A stretch of 7,101 nt of DNA from Dehalococcoidia bacterium (GTDB lineage: Bacteria; Chloroflexota; Dehalococcoidia; JAUSJJ01): assembly GCA_030647705.1 (NCBI GenBank), contig JAUSJJ010000123.1:1-7101 (forward strand). The letters are read 5' to 3'. Both the position numbers and the translations under genes were made by a program. This document shows positions 1-6,060 of this stretch, piece after piece (within the stretch, counting starts at the first letter, position 1; each line of letters starts with the position of its first letter). Below the pieces are notes generated by a model, which was given only the letters and a program-made list of their open reading frames with translations, had not been told where the DNA came from and did no database searches.

Positions 1-1
1 T

Positions 2-898
2 GCACCACCGGACAGTCAGACCCTGGCCGCTTCTGGAAGCACGGTCACCGTGGCTATCACCAGGGACTTCGGCAAAGAGGTCATCCTGGAGAAGCAGGTT
101 GCGATCGGGGCCGGCACTTCCGCGATGGAAGCGCTGGAGCAGGTCACCACGGTTGAGACCAACTACGGCGGCGGCTTCGTCGAGGCCATCGGGGGCCTGC
201 GTTCGAATTACACCGGAGGCGCCGCCAGGAGCGACTGGTTCTACAGTGTGAACGGCGTCAACGCCAGGAGCGGCGCCCTGGACTACCAGGTCCGCCCGGG
301 CGACGTCCTGCACTTCGACTACCACGATTGGACATATAGTATCTCCGTTCCGGCCACCATCGGGGCTTTCCCTGAGCCGTTCCTGAACGGGTACAACGGC
401 AACAGCTATGCCACCACCATCGTCTACGACGCACCCTTCAAGCAGGAGGCAGAGACGTTGAGGGGGAAAATGGCTGCGATGGGCGTCAAAGACGTTTCTG
501 TCATTCCGTCCTCTGCCGGCCTGGCGCAGAAACAGAAAGAGGCCACCAACCTAATCGTCCTCGGTCTCAGTGACAACCCTCTGATCGCGGAGATGAACCA
601 CGTGTACAAGCGTCTCGGTTTCTTCGCCTACTTTCAGGACGGCAAGCTGGAAGTAATGAACGCTCAAGGAAAGCGCCAGGCTGAATACCAGCAGGGCGCG
701 GGGTTGCTGCTGGCGACCCAGAGCCCCTGGAATCCCAGCGGAGTCGGCGCGGCTGAGAATGTGGTCTGGGTGGTCTCCGGCACGGACGAAGCCGGAGTGA
801 AACTGGCGGCGCAAGCGCTGACCGAGCGCGCCGATTCGTTCCGTTACGCTTTCGGCGCGGTGGTGACGGGGGCGGGCGTGACCAAGGCGCCGCAATGA
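2..898 (+). CDS. DUF4430-domain exported protein of an ECF transporter operon (5' end outside window)
   Basis: The frame is open from the first base of the window, so the start and any signal peptide lie upstream. A GTG at 50 exists, but it falls inside the first beta-strand of the domain and is unlikely to be the start. The first third (to about nt 330) matches the DUF4430 pattern: a strand ending in TRDFG, a GGGFVEAIGG turn, then WFYSVNG and a DVLHFDYHDW end. DUF4430 is related to the C-terminal domain of transcobalamin/intrinsic factor. The rest (about nt 340-895) is a separate alpha/beta domain with two segments, NLIVLGLSDNPLIAEMN and WVVSGTDEAGVKLAAQAL, which resemble domains of surface proteins; I cannot name it. 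The gene ends in an ATGA overlap with ecfT, so it belongs to the transporter operon. It is probably an extracellular or lipoprotein substrate-capture or accessory protein (inferred). Substrate unknown; cobalamin-like is the leading idea. Confidence 0.8.
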   Translation, partial: APPDSQTLAASGSTVTVAITRDFGKEVILEKQVAIGAGTSAMEALEQVTTVETNYGGGFVEAIGGLRSNYTGGAARSDWFYSVNGVNARSGALDYQVRPGDVLHFDYHDWTYSISVPATIGAFPEPFLNGYNGNSYATTIVYDAPFKQEAETLRGKMAAMGVKDVSVIPSSAGLAQKQKEATNLIVLGLSDNPLIAEMNHVYKRLGFFAYFQDGKLEVMNAQGKRQAEYQQGAGLLLATQSPWNPSGVGAAENVVWVVSGTDEAGVKLAAQALTERADSFRYAFGAVVTGAGVTKAPQ

Positions 899-1815
899 TC
901 GCGTATCGAAACAAGAACACTGCTATCCACAAACTCAGCCCGGTGCCCAAGCTGGCCTGGGTCGCGGGCATCGTGGTGTTGTCCCTGTTATTCGATAGCC
1001 CGCTCTATCTGGCGCTGCTGTTTCTGGTCACGCTTCCCATCGTTGCCGCCGCGCAGGTATGGCGTGAGTGGGCCTCATACCTGAAACTGGCCTTGTTCCT
1101 TGGGGCGCTGGTCATAGTCATAAACAGCCTCATCAACTACCACGGCGCCCACGTCCTGGTCGAAGCTCCCTTCACCGTGCCCGGCCTGGGCAGGCCGCAG
1201 GTCACGCTGGAAGCCATAATCTCCGGCATCGGCAACTCGCTGCGGCTCCTGGCCACCATCTCCGCCTTCTCCATACTCACTCTCACCATCCATCCCGACG
1301 ACCTGATGCAGGTGCTGGTGAAGTTGAAACTGCCGTACAAGTCGGTGCTGGTCACCTCCATATCTACCAGGTTCGTCCCGGTGCTGGCAGCCGATGCTGC
1401 ACGCATCGTCGAGGTCCAGCAATCGCGGGGACTGGAGCTGGGAGGTGGAGGACTGAGGCAACGGATCAGGAACAGAACGGCGGTGATAATCCCCCTGCTT
1501 GCCAACTCTCTCGACCGCTCGGTGCAGGTGGCGGAGGCTATGGAGGCGAGGGCTTTCGGCTCGGGCAGGCCCCGGAGCAACTTCAAAGCGCTTGAGATGC
1601 TCCCGCTGGACGTGGCCGCGCTGTGCATGGCTCTGGCCGCTTTGGGGCTTGGCGTGCTGATACGGGTGCTGGGACAGGGTGCTTTCCGCTACTTTCCCGC
1701 CGCTGGAGGCCCCGCGTTGGACGCCACCGCCGTCTACATGCTGCTCGGCCTGTTGCTGCTGCTGGCGTCGGTGTGGCCCGTGGCGCTACTTAAGAGGAAA
1801 CTCCAGCTTGATTAG
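895..1815 (+). CDS. ecfT: ECF transporter transmembrane coupling subunit EcfT (CbiQ family)
   Basis: This 306-aa integral membrane protein links the ATPase to the S component of an energy-coupling-factor importer. Hydrophobic segments lie at about residues 20-33, 36-54, 62-80, 106-131, 236-259 and 278-299. The cytoplasmic loop carries the two family coupling-helix motifs that insert into the ATPase grooves: IVEVQQSRGLELGGG, with Ser177-Arg178-Gly179 replacing the usual ARG, and EAMEARAFG, with Ala218-Arg219-Ala220. Both arginines are kept. The ATG at 895 overlaps the stop of the DUF4430 gene (ATGA), giving translational coupling. The 3' end overlaps the start of the ATPase gene by 8 bases. 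Length and motif spacing are ordinary for the family, so it should be functional. Confidence 0.93.
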   Translation: MIAYRNKNTAIHKLSPVPKLAWVAGIVVLSLLFDSPLYLALLFLVTLPIVAAAQVWREWASYLKLALFLGALVIVINSLINYHGAHVLVEAPFTVPGLGRPQVTLEAIISGIGNSLRLLATISAFSILTLTIHPDDLMQVLVKLKLPYKSVLVTSISTRFVPVLAADAARIVEVQQSRGLELGGGGLRQRIRNRTAVIIPLLANSLDRSVQVAEAMEARAFGSGRPRSNFKALEMLPLDVAALCMALAALGLGVLIRVLGQGAFRYFPAAGGPALDATAVYMLLGLLLLLASVWPVALLKRKLQLD

Positions 1816-3475
1816 AATACGCGACCTGACATTCTTCTACGCCGACTCGACCACCCCGGCCCTCGATGGCATAGACCTGGACATCGGAGACGGCGAGTTC
1901 GTACTGCTTACCGGGCCTTCGGGGAGTGGCAAGTCCTCGCTGTGCCGGTGCCTGAACGGGCTGATACCTCACTTCTATGGAGGCAGGCTGGGAGGCGCCG
2001 TGGAGGTGCAGGGCTGGCGCACCGACCAGCATAGCACCGCCGAGATGGCGACCAAAGTGGGCATGGTGTTTCAGGACCCGGAGAACCAACTCGTCACCAC
2101 CGAGGTGGAGCGGGAAGTGGCCTTTGGCCTGGAGAACCTGGGCCTGCCCAGGCAGGTCATCGCCAGGAGGGTGGAGGAGGCCCTGGACACGCTGAGCATT
2201 GCTCATCTGCGGGAGAGGCCGGTCTCAGAGCTGTCCGGCGGCGAGAAACAGAAGGTGGCCATCGCCTCGGCGCTGGCCCTGCACCCCGAGGTCCTGGCGC
2301 TCGATGAGCCAACATCGGAGCTCGATCCCAAGAGCGCCGAAGAGGTGCTTTCCGCTGTGCAGCGGCTGAACGACGAGCTGGGCATCACCGTGATTCTGGT
2401 GGAGCACCGCATGGAGCGGGTGGCGCACCTGGCCGACCGGCTGCTCGTCTTTCGACAGGGTAGGGTCGTCTGCGATGGCAAGCCCAGAGAGGTACTGGCC
2501 AAAGACGACCTGTCTGCATTGGGCGTCGGCGTGCCGCCGGTAGCGCGGTTGGCCCGTAGCCTGAATCACTCCGGGTCAGGGCTCCTCACGGTGCCGTTGA
2601 CTGTGAAGGAGGGCCGGATGGCGCTGGCCGGCCTCTTCAAGAAGGCCTCCCCGTCACAACGGAACCGCGAGGTCAGGACCGCCGACAAGCCCGTGGTCGA
2701 GATAAGGAACCTCTGGCACGCTTACCCCGCAGGCACGACTGCTCTCAGGGGCGTGAGTCTGGATATACATGGCGGCGAGTTCCTGGCCATCATGGGCAGG
2801 AACTCCTCGGGCAAGACCACGCTGGCCAGACATATCAACGGCCTGCTCAAGCCTACCAGGGGCAGCGTGAAGGTCAACGGAGCGGATACCGCGAAGCTCA
2901 CCACGGCCCAGCTCGCCCGTCAGGTGGGTTTTGTCTTCCAGAACCCCAACGACCATCTGTTTGCAGAGACCGTCGAGGAGGAGCTTTCCTTTGCTCCCAG
3001 GAACCTTGGCTTCTCCGAGGGTGAGACCAGGTCTCGGGTGGAATCGGCGCTGAAGCAGTTCGGACTGGAGGCATACCGGCGGCAGTATCCTCGTTCGTTG
3101 AGCGGAGGAGAGAAGCAAAGAGTGGCCTTGGCCTCGGTGCTGGTAGTCCAGCCGCAGATACTCGTATTGGACGAGCCGACGCGGGGCATGGAGCACGGGC
3201 TGAAAAGCCGGCTCATGGAGTTCCTCCGGGACTATCGCAGCAAGGGCAACACGGTGGTGCTGATCAGCCACGATGTGGAGACCGTGGCGGAGTACGCCGA
3301 CCGGGTGGCGCTGCTCAGCGAAGGAAGAGTTGTGGTGGACGGCGACAAGCGCTCCGTCCTGTCCCACGCGCTGCTGTTCTCGCCTCAGATAAACCGGCTG
3401 GCGCAGGCCTTCGCGGCGTACGGGGCGCCCGGAGACATTCTTACGGTAGACGAGGCGCTGGAGCTGCTGCGGTGA
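1808..3475 (+). CDS. ECF transporter ATPase, two ABC domains fused in one chain (EcfA-A' type)
   Basis: About 555 aa that energise the importer by ATP hydrolysis in the cytoplasm. Domain 1 has Walker A GPSGSGKS (residues 36-43), a Q-loop in VFQDPENQLV, signature LSGGE (142-146), Walker B VLALDE (162-167) and switch His in VEHR. After a linker of about 50 residues (including LFKKASPSQRN), domain 2 has Walker A GRNSSGKTT (330-338), Q-loop VFQNPNDHLF, signature LSGGE (431-435), Walker B LVLDE (to 456) and switch His in ISHD. Both sites therefore look catalytic. The D-loop of domain 2 reads RGME instead of the usual RGLD, with Glu462 for Asp. I chose the TTG at 1808 because the ABC fold begins directly after it (LIRIRDLTFFY) and AAGAGGA at 1792-1798 is a well-placed ribosome site. 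Longer frame starts would translate the ecfT tail out of frame. The 3' end overlaps the S component by a GTGA. Confidence 0.93.
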   Translation: MIRIRDLTFFYADSTTPALDGIDLDIGDGEFVLLTGPSGSGKSSLCRCLNGLIPHFYGGRLGGAVEVQGWRTDQHSTAEMATKVGMVFQDPENQLVTTEVEREVAFGLENLGLPRQVIARRVEEALDTLSIAHLRERPVSELSGGEKQKVAIASALALHPEVLALDEPTSELDPKSAEEVLSAVQRLNDELGITVILVEHRMERVAHLADRLLVFRQGRVVCDGKPREVLAKDDLSALGVGVPPVARLARSLNHSGSGLLTVPLTVKEGRMALAGLFKKASPSQRNREVRTADKPVVEIRNLWHAYPAGTTALRGVSLDIHGGEFLAIMGRNSSGKTTLARHINGLLKPTRGSVKVNGADTAKLTTAQLARQVGFVFQNPNDHLFAETVEEELSFAPRNLGFSEGETRSRVESALKQFGLEAYRRQYPRSLSGGEKQRVALASVLVVQPQILVLDEPTRGMEHGLKSRLMEFLRDYRSKGNTVVLISHDVETVAEYADRVALLSEGRVVVDGDKRSVLSHALLFSPQINRLAQAFAAYGAPGDILTVDEALELLR

Positions 3476-4191
3476 GGAAAAGCCACATCTTCCTGGGGTT
3501 GGTGCTGGTCATGGGGCTGGCGATCGTGCTGCTGCCGGTGCTATCGCAGGGGGCGTTCGATCTATCGGTGAACTGGGGCCTGATCAGCGGCGCGATGGTC
3601 GTCCTGATGATACTGGCCTTCTTCCTGGAGTTCCAGGAAACCGCCACCAGCTCCAAGGAGATCGCAGTGGTGGCCATGCTGGGTACATTGTCCGCAGTGC
3701 TCCGCATCCCCTTCGCCGCCATCCCCAGCGTTCAACCGAGCACCTATCTGATCATCTGCACCGGATACGTCTTCGGCCCGGTGTCCGGATTCATGGTGGG
3801 CGCGCTGACCGCGCTGGTCTCCGATCTCTTCCTGGGCCTGGGGCCGTGGACGCCGCTGCAGATGGTAGCCTGGGGGCTGGCGGGCGTTTCGGCGGGGTAT
3901 ATGCGGCGGTTCAACCTGAACAGGTTCGGCCTGGTCGCGCTGGGAGTGGCCTGGGGCTACCTCTTCGGCCTGATCATGGACTCCTGGTTCTGGGCATCGT
4001 TCGTCTACCCGCTAACGTTCAGGTCGTTTGTGGCCGCCAAGGTCAGCGGGCTGTGGTTCGACAGCTTCCACGCCATCGGCAACGCCATCTTCCTGGGCGT
4101 CTTCGGCCTCAGGACGATAGCGATACTGGAGAGGTTTCGCAAGAGGTTCTTCTGGGGCCGTCTTCAGCCTGACCGCCCCGCGGACGCCTGA
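3472..4191 (+). CDS. ECF transporter S component (substrate-binding membrane subunit), substrate unproven
   Basis: A 239-aa, strongly hydrophobic protein with about six to seven membrane segments (roughly 5-23, 35-53, 62-79, 88-121, 128-143, 151-176, 193-216) and a basic C-terminus. Features typical of vitamin-type S components are the small-residue-rich helix with AMLGTLSAVLRIPFAAIPSVQPS (residues 68-90, listed here as part of the fold), then GYVFGPVSGFMVGALTALVSDLF and GPWTPLQMVAWGLAG. The GTG start at 3472 overlaps the ATPase stop (GTGA), so translation is coupled. In ECF importers this subunit binds the substrate and topples in the membrane when EcfT and the ATPases act. Similar QPS(T)-GP-GFMVGA proteins occur in dedicated S-T-AA operons for vitamins or precursors. 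With a DUF4430 neighbour I favour a corrinoid, at low confidence. Confidence 0.85.
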   Translation: MRKSHIFLGLVLVMGLAIVLLPVLSQGAFDLSVNWGLISGAMVVLMILAFFLEFQETATSSKEIAVVAMLGTLSAVLRIPFAAIPSVQPSTYLIICTGYVFGPVSGFMVGALTALVSDLFLGLGPWTPLQMVAWGLAGVSAGYMRRFNLNRFGLVALGVAWGYLFGLIMDSWFWASFVYPLTFRSFVAAKVSGLWFDSFHAIGNAIFLGVFGLRTIAILERFRKRFFWGRLQPDRPADA

Positions 4192-4222
4192 CCCCTTGCT
4201 GCGGCTGCCTCCTCAATAAACC

Positions 4223-4263
4223 CGGCGCCGGTCATGACGCCGCCTCCTCGAAGAACGGAGGCG
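4223..4263. terminator. Overlapping GC-rich hairpins in a convergent gene junction (possible bidirectional terminator)
   Basis: Two alternative stems occupy the space between the S-component stop (4191) and the oppositely oriented small gene ending at 4266. One is a 7-bp perfect stem, CGCCTCC (4241-4247) with GGAGGCG (4257-4263) and a 9-nt loop. The other is CGGCG (4223-4227) with CGCCG (4238-4242). They share bases 4241-4242, so they are mutually exclusive. Neither is followed by a proper T-run on either strand (GGTTTATTG on the - strand is the nearest). Termination is therefore inferred from position, not from a canonical sequence. Confidence 0.4.
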
Positions 4264-4265
4264 AT

Positions 4266-4442
4266 CTATGAGAAGCCAGCGCCCTTGTACCCGCAACCGC
4301 GGCACTCTATCTCCACCGGGCACATAAAGAGATAAGCTCCTACGGATATCACCACCCATACCCACAGCCAGCCCGGCCTCACCATGCGACCGACGTGCAC
4401 TGCCTTGCTCTTGCAGGATGGGCATTCAGTGAGTGCGAACAT
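4266..4442 (-). CDS. Small double-CxxC protein with Trp-rich hydrophobic core, 58 aa (paralogue 2)
   Basis: Reading the - strand from ATG at 4442 to TAG at 4266 gives 58 residues: Cys7-x2-Cys10, a VGRMVRPGWLWVWVV segment (17-31) leading into a short hydrophobic run, Cys41, and Cys47-x2-Cys50. A clean ribosome site AAAGGAG (4456-4450) lies 7 nt before the ATG. The protein matches its upstream neighbour (4474-4740) at about 36 of the first 53 positions with all five cysteines aligned and no gap, which strongly supports coding. The CxxC pairs suggest a zinc-ribbon or other metal or disulfide site. The W-rich stretch could be a short membrane segment or the core of the ribbon. Function unknown. 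The gene is short enough to be missed by usual length cut-offs; longer ORFs in other frames here are shadows. Confidence 0.8.
   Translation of the reverse strand: MFALTECPSCKSKAVHVGRMVRPGWLWVWVVISVGAYLFMCPVEIECRGCGYKGAGFS
4350..4388. repeat. 39-bp perfect direct repeat, copy A (inside the 58-aa gene)
   Basis: Identical over 39 bp to 4648-4686. On the - strand it encodes the shared segment running from the end of the GR dipeptide into MVRPGWLWVWVV. The identity includes synonymous positions, which points to a recent tandem gene duplication or gene conversion rather than protein-level conservation alone. Confidence 0.9.
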
Positions 4443-4473
4443 GGTGCATCTCCTTTAGCGGGATCAGGATTGA

Positions 4474-4740
4474 TCAGACGAGTTGCGGCGGCTTGGGGCT
4501 CGCACGGCCGGTCGACCAACTGAAAATATTGCCCACAAACCCCATCCCCCAAAGGGGCGGCGGCAACTCTTGAGCCGCCATCTTCGTGCCGCAATCCCTG
4601 CAGGCCACTTCGATCGGGCAGACGACGAGCACACCGCCTGCGGACAACACCACCCATACCCACAGCCAGCCCGGCCTCACCATGCGGCCCACTTTCACGT
4701 TCTTGCTCTTGCATACGGTGCATTCCGTAAGCGAGATCAT
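4474..4740 (-). CDS. Small double-CxxC protein with Trp-rich hydrophobic core, 88 aa (paralogue 1)
   Basis: ATG at 4740, TGA at 4474. I chose this start because GGGAGGAG sits about 6 nt upstream; an in-frame upstream extension of five codons would bury that site. Residues: Cys7-x2-Cys10, GRMVRPGWLWVWVV (18-31), hydrophobic to residue 40, Cys41, Cys47-x2-Cys50, then a tail of about 35 residues absent from the paralogue, with PPPLWGMGFVGNIFSW and a Pro-rich end. The cysteine positions are identical to those of the 58-aa protein downstream. It is probably the first gene of a two-gene transcript from the promoter at 4830-4858. The four paired cysteines suggest zinc or iron binding; the hydrophobic core may anchor it in the membrane. 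I do not recognise the family and assign no function. Confidence 0.8.
   Translation of the reverse strand: MISLTECTVCKSKNVKVGRMVRPGWLWVWVVLSAGGVLVVCPIEVACRDCGTKMAAQELPPPLWGMGFVGNIFSWSTGRASPKPPQLV
4648..4686. repeat. 39-bp perfect direct repeat, copy B (inside the 88-aa gene)
   Basis: Second copy of the repeat at 4350-4388, offset by 298 bp. Similarity continues on both sides at a lower level (for example TGCAAGAGCAAG on the - strand in both genes), so it is the best-conserved core of a longer duplication and not an isolated repeat element. Confidence 0.9.
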
Positions 4741-4793
4741 GGTAGCTCCTCCCACATCAGGTTGCTAACGGTCACGATTCCAGAAGACAGCAT
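4737..4793 (-). CDS. Possible 18-codon leader ORF overlapping the start of the 88-aa gene
   Basis: On the - strand, AAAGGAGGTGAT (4803-4792) is complementary to the whole anti-Shine-Dalgarno tail of 16S rRNA. It is followed at once by an ATG (4793) opening an 18-residue frame (MLSSGIVTVSNLMWEELP) whose TGA overlaps the ATG of the next gene as ATGA. The spacing from GGAGG to ATG is only 2 nt, which is unfavourable, so initiation here is doubtful. If real, it would be a leader peptide or a coupling ORF. If not, the strong SD is a decoy or standby site in the leader. Confidence 0.3.
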   Translation of the reverse strand: MLSSGIVTVSNLMWEELP

Positions 4794-4829
4794 CACCTCC
4801 TTTGTTGCATCTTGGCGCTAGCTGGGCTT

Positions 4830-4858
4830 ATGATATGGGTGAGACGCGGGGTTGTCAA
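4830..4858 (-). promoter_or_regulatory. Sigma-70-type promoter for the small CxxC genes
   Basis: On the - strand TTGACA (4858-4853, perfect -35) is followed after exactly 17 nt by TATCAT (4835-4830, 5 of 6 to consensus -10). This gives a leader of about 80 nt before the ATG at 4740. It is the best promoter match in the window and is correctly placed and oriented for the two small genes. Confidence 0.75.
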
Positions 4859-4860
4859 TA

Positions 4861-5735
4861 TGTCCTTCAGTCATTCCTGGCGCCCGCACGCCGCGCGAGT
4901 CTTGTCTCAGATGTCATTGAGAAGTCCGATGGATACCCGCCAGCTTGCCACTCGTGGCAGACTCATCCGACGGGGAGGGGCTCCACCACGAGCGAGGCGC
5001 CTCGGTTGGATGCAGAGGTGGCCCGAAGGTCATGGCGTGTAGCAGGGAGTTCCTACTTCGTGTGAGCGAGTCGTGGGGTGCCGATTGGCTCAGACGCCAC
5101 AGGCAGTTTCAACGTGTAGCCATCAGATGAAATCGTGTGGCGAAAGTGAGTGTGGCGCTTCGCCCTGAGTGCTGTCCCTGCTGAAGCCACGCCACCCTGA
5201 CGTCGTTGTCTCGCTCAAGAAGCCGCGCAGCTTGTCCCAGGGAAGCGCATTGGCTCAGCTCATGCGATCAGCACCTACCGCATCTCTCACACGGTTATCC
5301 CCTTGGACCCCTCCAGCACCTCTCTCGCCTAGCGCTAGTCTCGTCCTTTCTTCAAGGCTGGTTTGTCTGCGGAATCGAGCAGGCGCCCTCCTTTGCCTAT
5401 ATTACAGGTCTGGATGAGGATTTCGCGGCAAGCTGGTTCCAGGAGACGGCTGACAAGGGCGCGTGTCATGCTCCACGCATGGTGAATGTCTTACAGGCGA
5501 CGGCTGGTCGCCGCAGACCCTTGGCGGCTGAGACCGCGCGGCCCGTCGCACATTCCTCCACCCCTCACCTCACGGCACTTGTTCCAGAAGGGTCTCCGGC
5601 CGTCTTGCCTTCCCTTGCGGTGGCTGAACTCCTCTTTGCAGGAGGTGTATTACTGATCACAGGATTGACCGAGCTTTGCCCGAACTTCTCACCGTAGGTT
5701 ATCGGAAATTCCCTGGCATTGAGCGCCAGGCCATG
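4861..5735. other. Stretch of about 0.9 kb without a convincing gene
   Basis: GC-rich like the coding parts, but no frame on either strand has a recognisable family, a ribosome site at its start, or a natural-looking protein. The longest open frames (5206-5697 on +, TTG start; 5565-5795 on -, TTG start) have low-complexity Ser/Pro/Arg/Leu compositions and no SD. Small inverted repeats are visible: CTCGTGG 4951-4957 with CCACGAG 4986-4992, and GGCGAA 5139-5144 with TTCGCC 5159-5164. I see no tRNA, rRNA, tmRNA or CRISPR signature. It may be a decayed gene or insertion, or an unannotated structured RNA; I cannot decide. Confidence 0.5.
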
Positions 5736-5738
5736 GCC
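5712..5738. repeat. Inverted repeat plus 10-bp palindrome at the edge of the AT-rich island
   Basis: CCTGGC (5712-5717) pairs with GCCAGG (5725-5730) across a 7-nt loop. The overlapping GGCCATGGCC (5729-5738) is a perfect palindrome. There is no following T-run, so a terminator is not supported. The element marks the point where base composition drops from GC-rich to AT-rich. Confidence 0.4.
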
Positions 5739-5777
5739 CGGATTAAGTTGCAATGTCTGTTCGTGTCTATCTCTTGC

Positions 5778-5953
5778 TGGTAATACGGTGGACAATGCAA
5801 TCTATGAGGCATGGTACAGGTACTAATTTGACAATATAATAGGGTGTTTTAATCGGAATATCTCCGGTTGACTACTGTAAGAAAAACTGGTAATATATGT
5901 CTGTAAACGTAAGGCTATAATACTAATGATATGAGGGTAGTAATATGGACAAT
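5778..5953 (+). promoter_or_regulatory. AT-rich control region with repeated GTAATA and GACAAT words upstream of the FDH gene
   Basis: About 250 bp of AT-rich DNA precede the FDH gene. TRGTAATAY occurs at 5778-5786, 5888-5896 and 5938-5946. GACAAT occurs at 5791-5796, 5830-5835 and 5948-5953. The first and last copies of each word are paired in the same order with similar spacing (GTAATA then GACAAT), which is the kind of arrangement seen for operator repeats, though in AT-rich DNA chance is a real alternative. Perfect TATAAT boxes lie at 5835-5840 and 5916-5921 but lack good -35 partners. Confidence 0.4.
5868..5896 (+). promoter_or_regulatory. fdhA: Candidate promoter for the formate dehydrogenase gene
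   Basis: TTGACT (5868-5873, 5 of 6) is followed after 17 nt by TAATAT (5891-5896, 4 of 6), preceded by TGG at 5888-5890, which supplies an extended -10 TGn. It would give a leader of roughly 155-160 nt before the ATG at 6061. The -10 overlaps one of the GTAATA repeats, so a factor binding that repeat would interfere with the promoter. Confidence 0.45.
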
Positions 5954-6050
5954 ACGTAAGCATAACATGATGCCCATAACAGGTGTCTGTACCACAGAAA
6001 GGTTGCGTCGCCGGGTGCCTCTATGAGAACGATGCGAAAACGATACTCTT

Positions 6051-6056
6051 AGGAGG
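6051..6056 (+). promoter_or_regulatory. fdhA: Ribosome binding site that fixes the FDH start
   Basis: AGGAGG ends 4 nt before the ATG at 6061 and just precedes the twin-arginine signal peptide. It settles the start against the in-frame GTG at 5983, which has no such site and would add 26 residues ahead of the signal sequence. Confidence 0.85.
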
Positions 6057-6060
6057 TATC

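Noticed and set aside
50..52. GTG at 50 as the start of the DUF4430 gene
   Set aside because: The frame is open to the window edge and the domain's first strand begins upstream of this codon; an exported protein also needs a signal peptide.
1679..1807. Longer start for the fused ATPase inside ecfT
   Set aside because: The added residues are the ecfT tail read out of frame and have no ABC similarity; TTG at 1808 has an SD and starts right at the domain.
4213..4723. Longer Arg/Gly-rich frames on the - strand over the small genes (4213-4425 and 4379-4723)
   Set aside because: They are out-of-frame shadows of the two CxxC genes; they lack well-placed SDs and keep no cysteine pattern.
5206..5697. 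163-codon + strand open frame
   Set aside because: TTG start without an SD, Ser/Leu/Pro/Arg-rich composition, no recognisable family; the hydrophobic end alone is not enough evidence.
5565..5795. 76-codon - strand open frame
   Set aside because: TTG start without an SD, running through the composition junction and the inverted repeat; no family recognised.
4801..5980. tRNA (including tRNA-Sec), tmRNA, RNase P RNA or CRISPR array in the gap
   Set aside because: No T-loop-like GTTCRA motif in a cloverleaf context, no known RNA signatures, and no regularly spaced repeats were found.
5981..6050. Molybdenum-cofactor riboswitch in the FDH leader
   Set aside because: Only a 5-bp hairpin (5986-5998) is visible; I could not match the conserved Moco motif by eye.
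5983..6060. In-frame GTG extension of the FDH N-terminus
   Set aside because: It has no ribosome site and would put 26 residues ahead of the Tat signal; AGGAGG at 6051 fixes the ATG at 6061.
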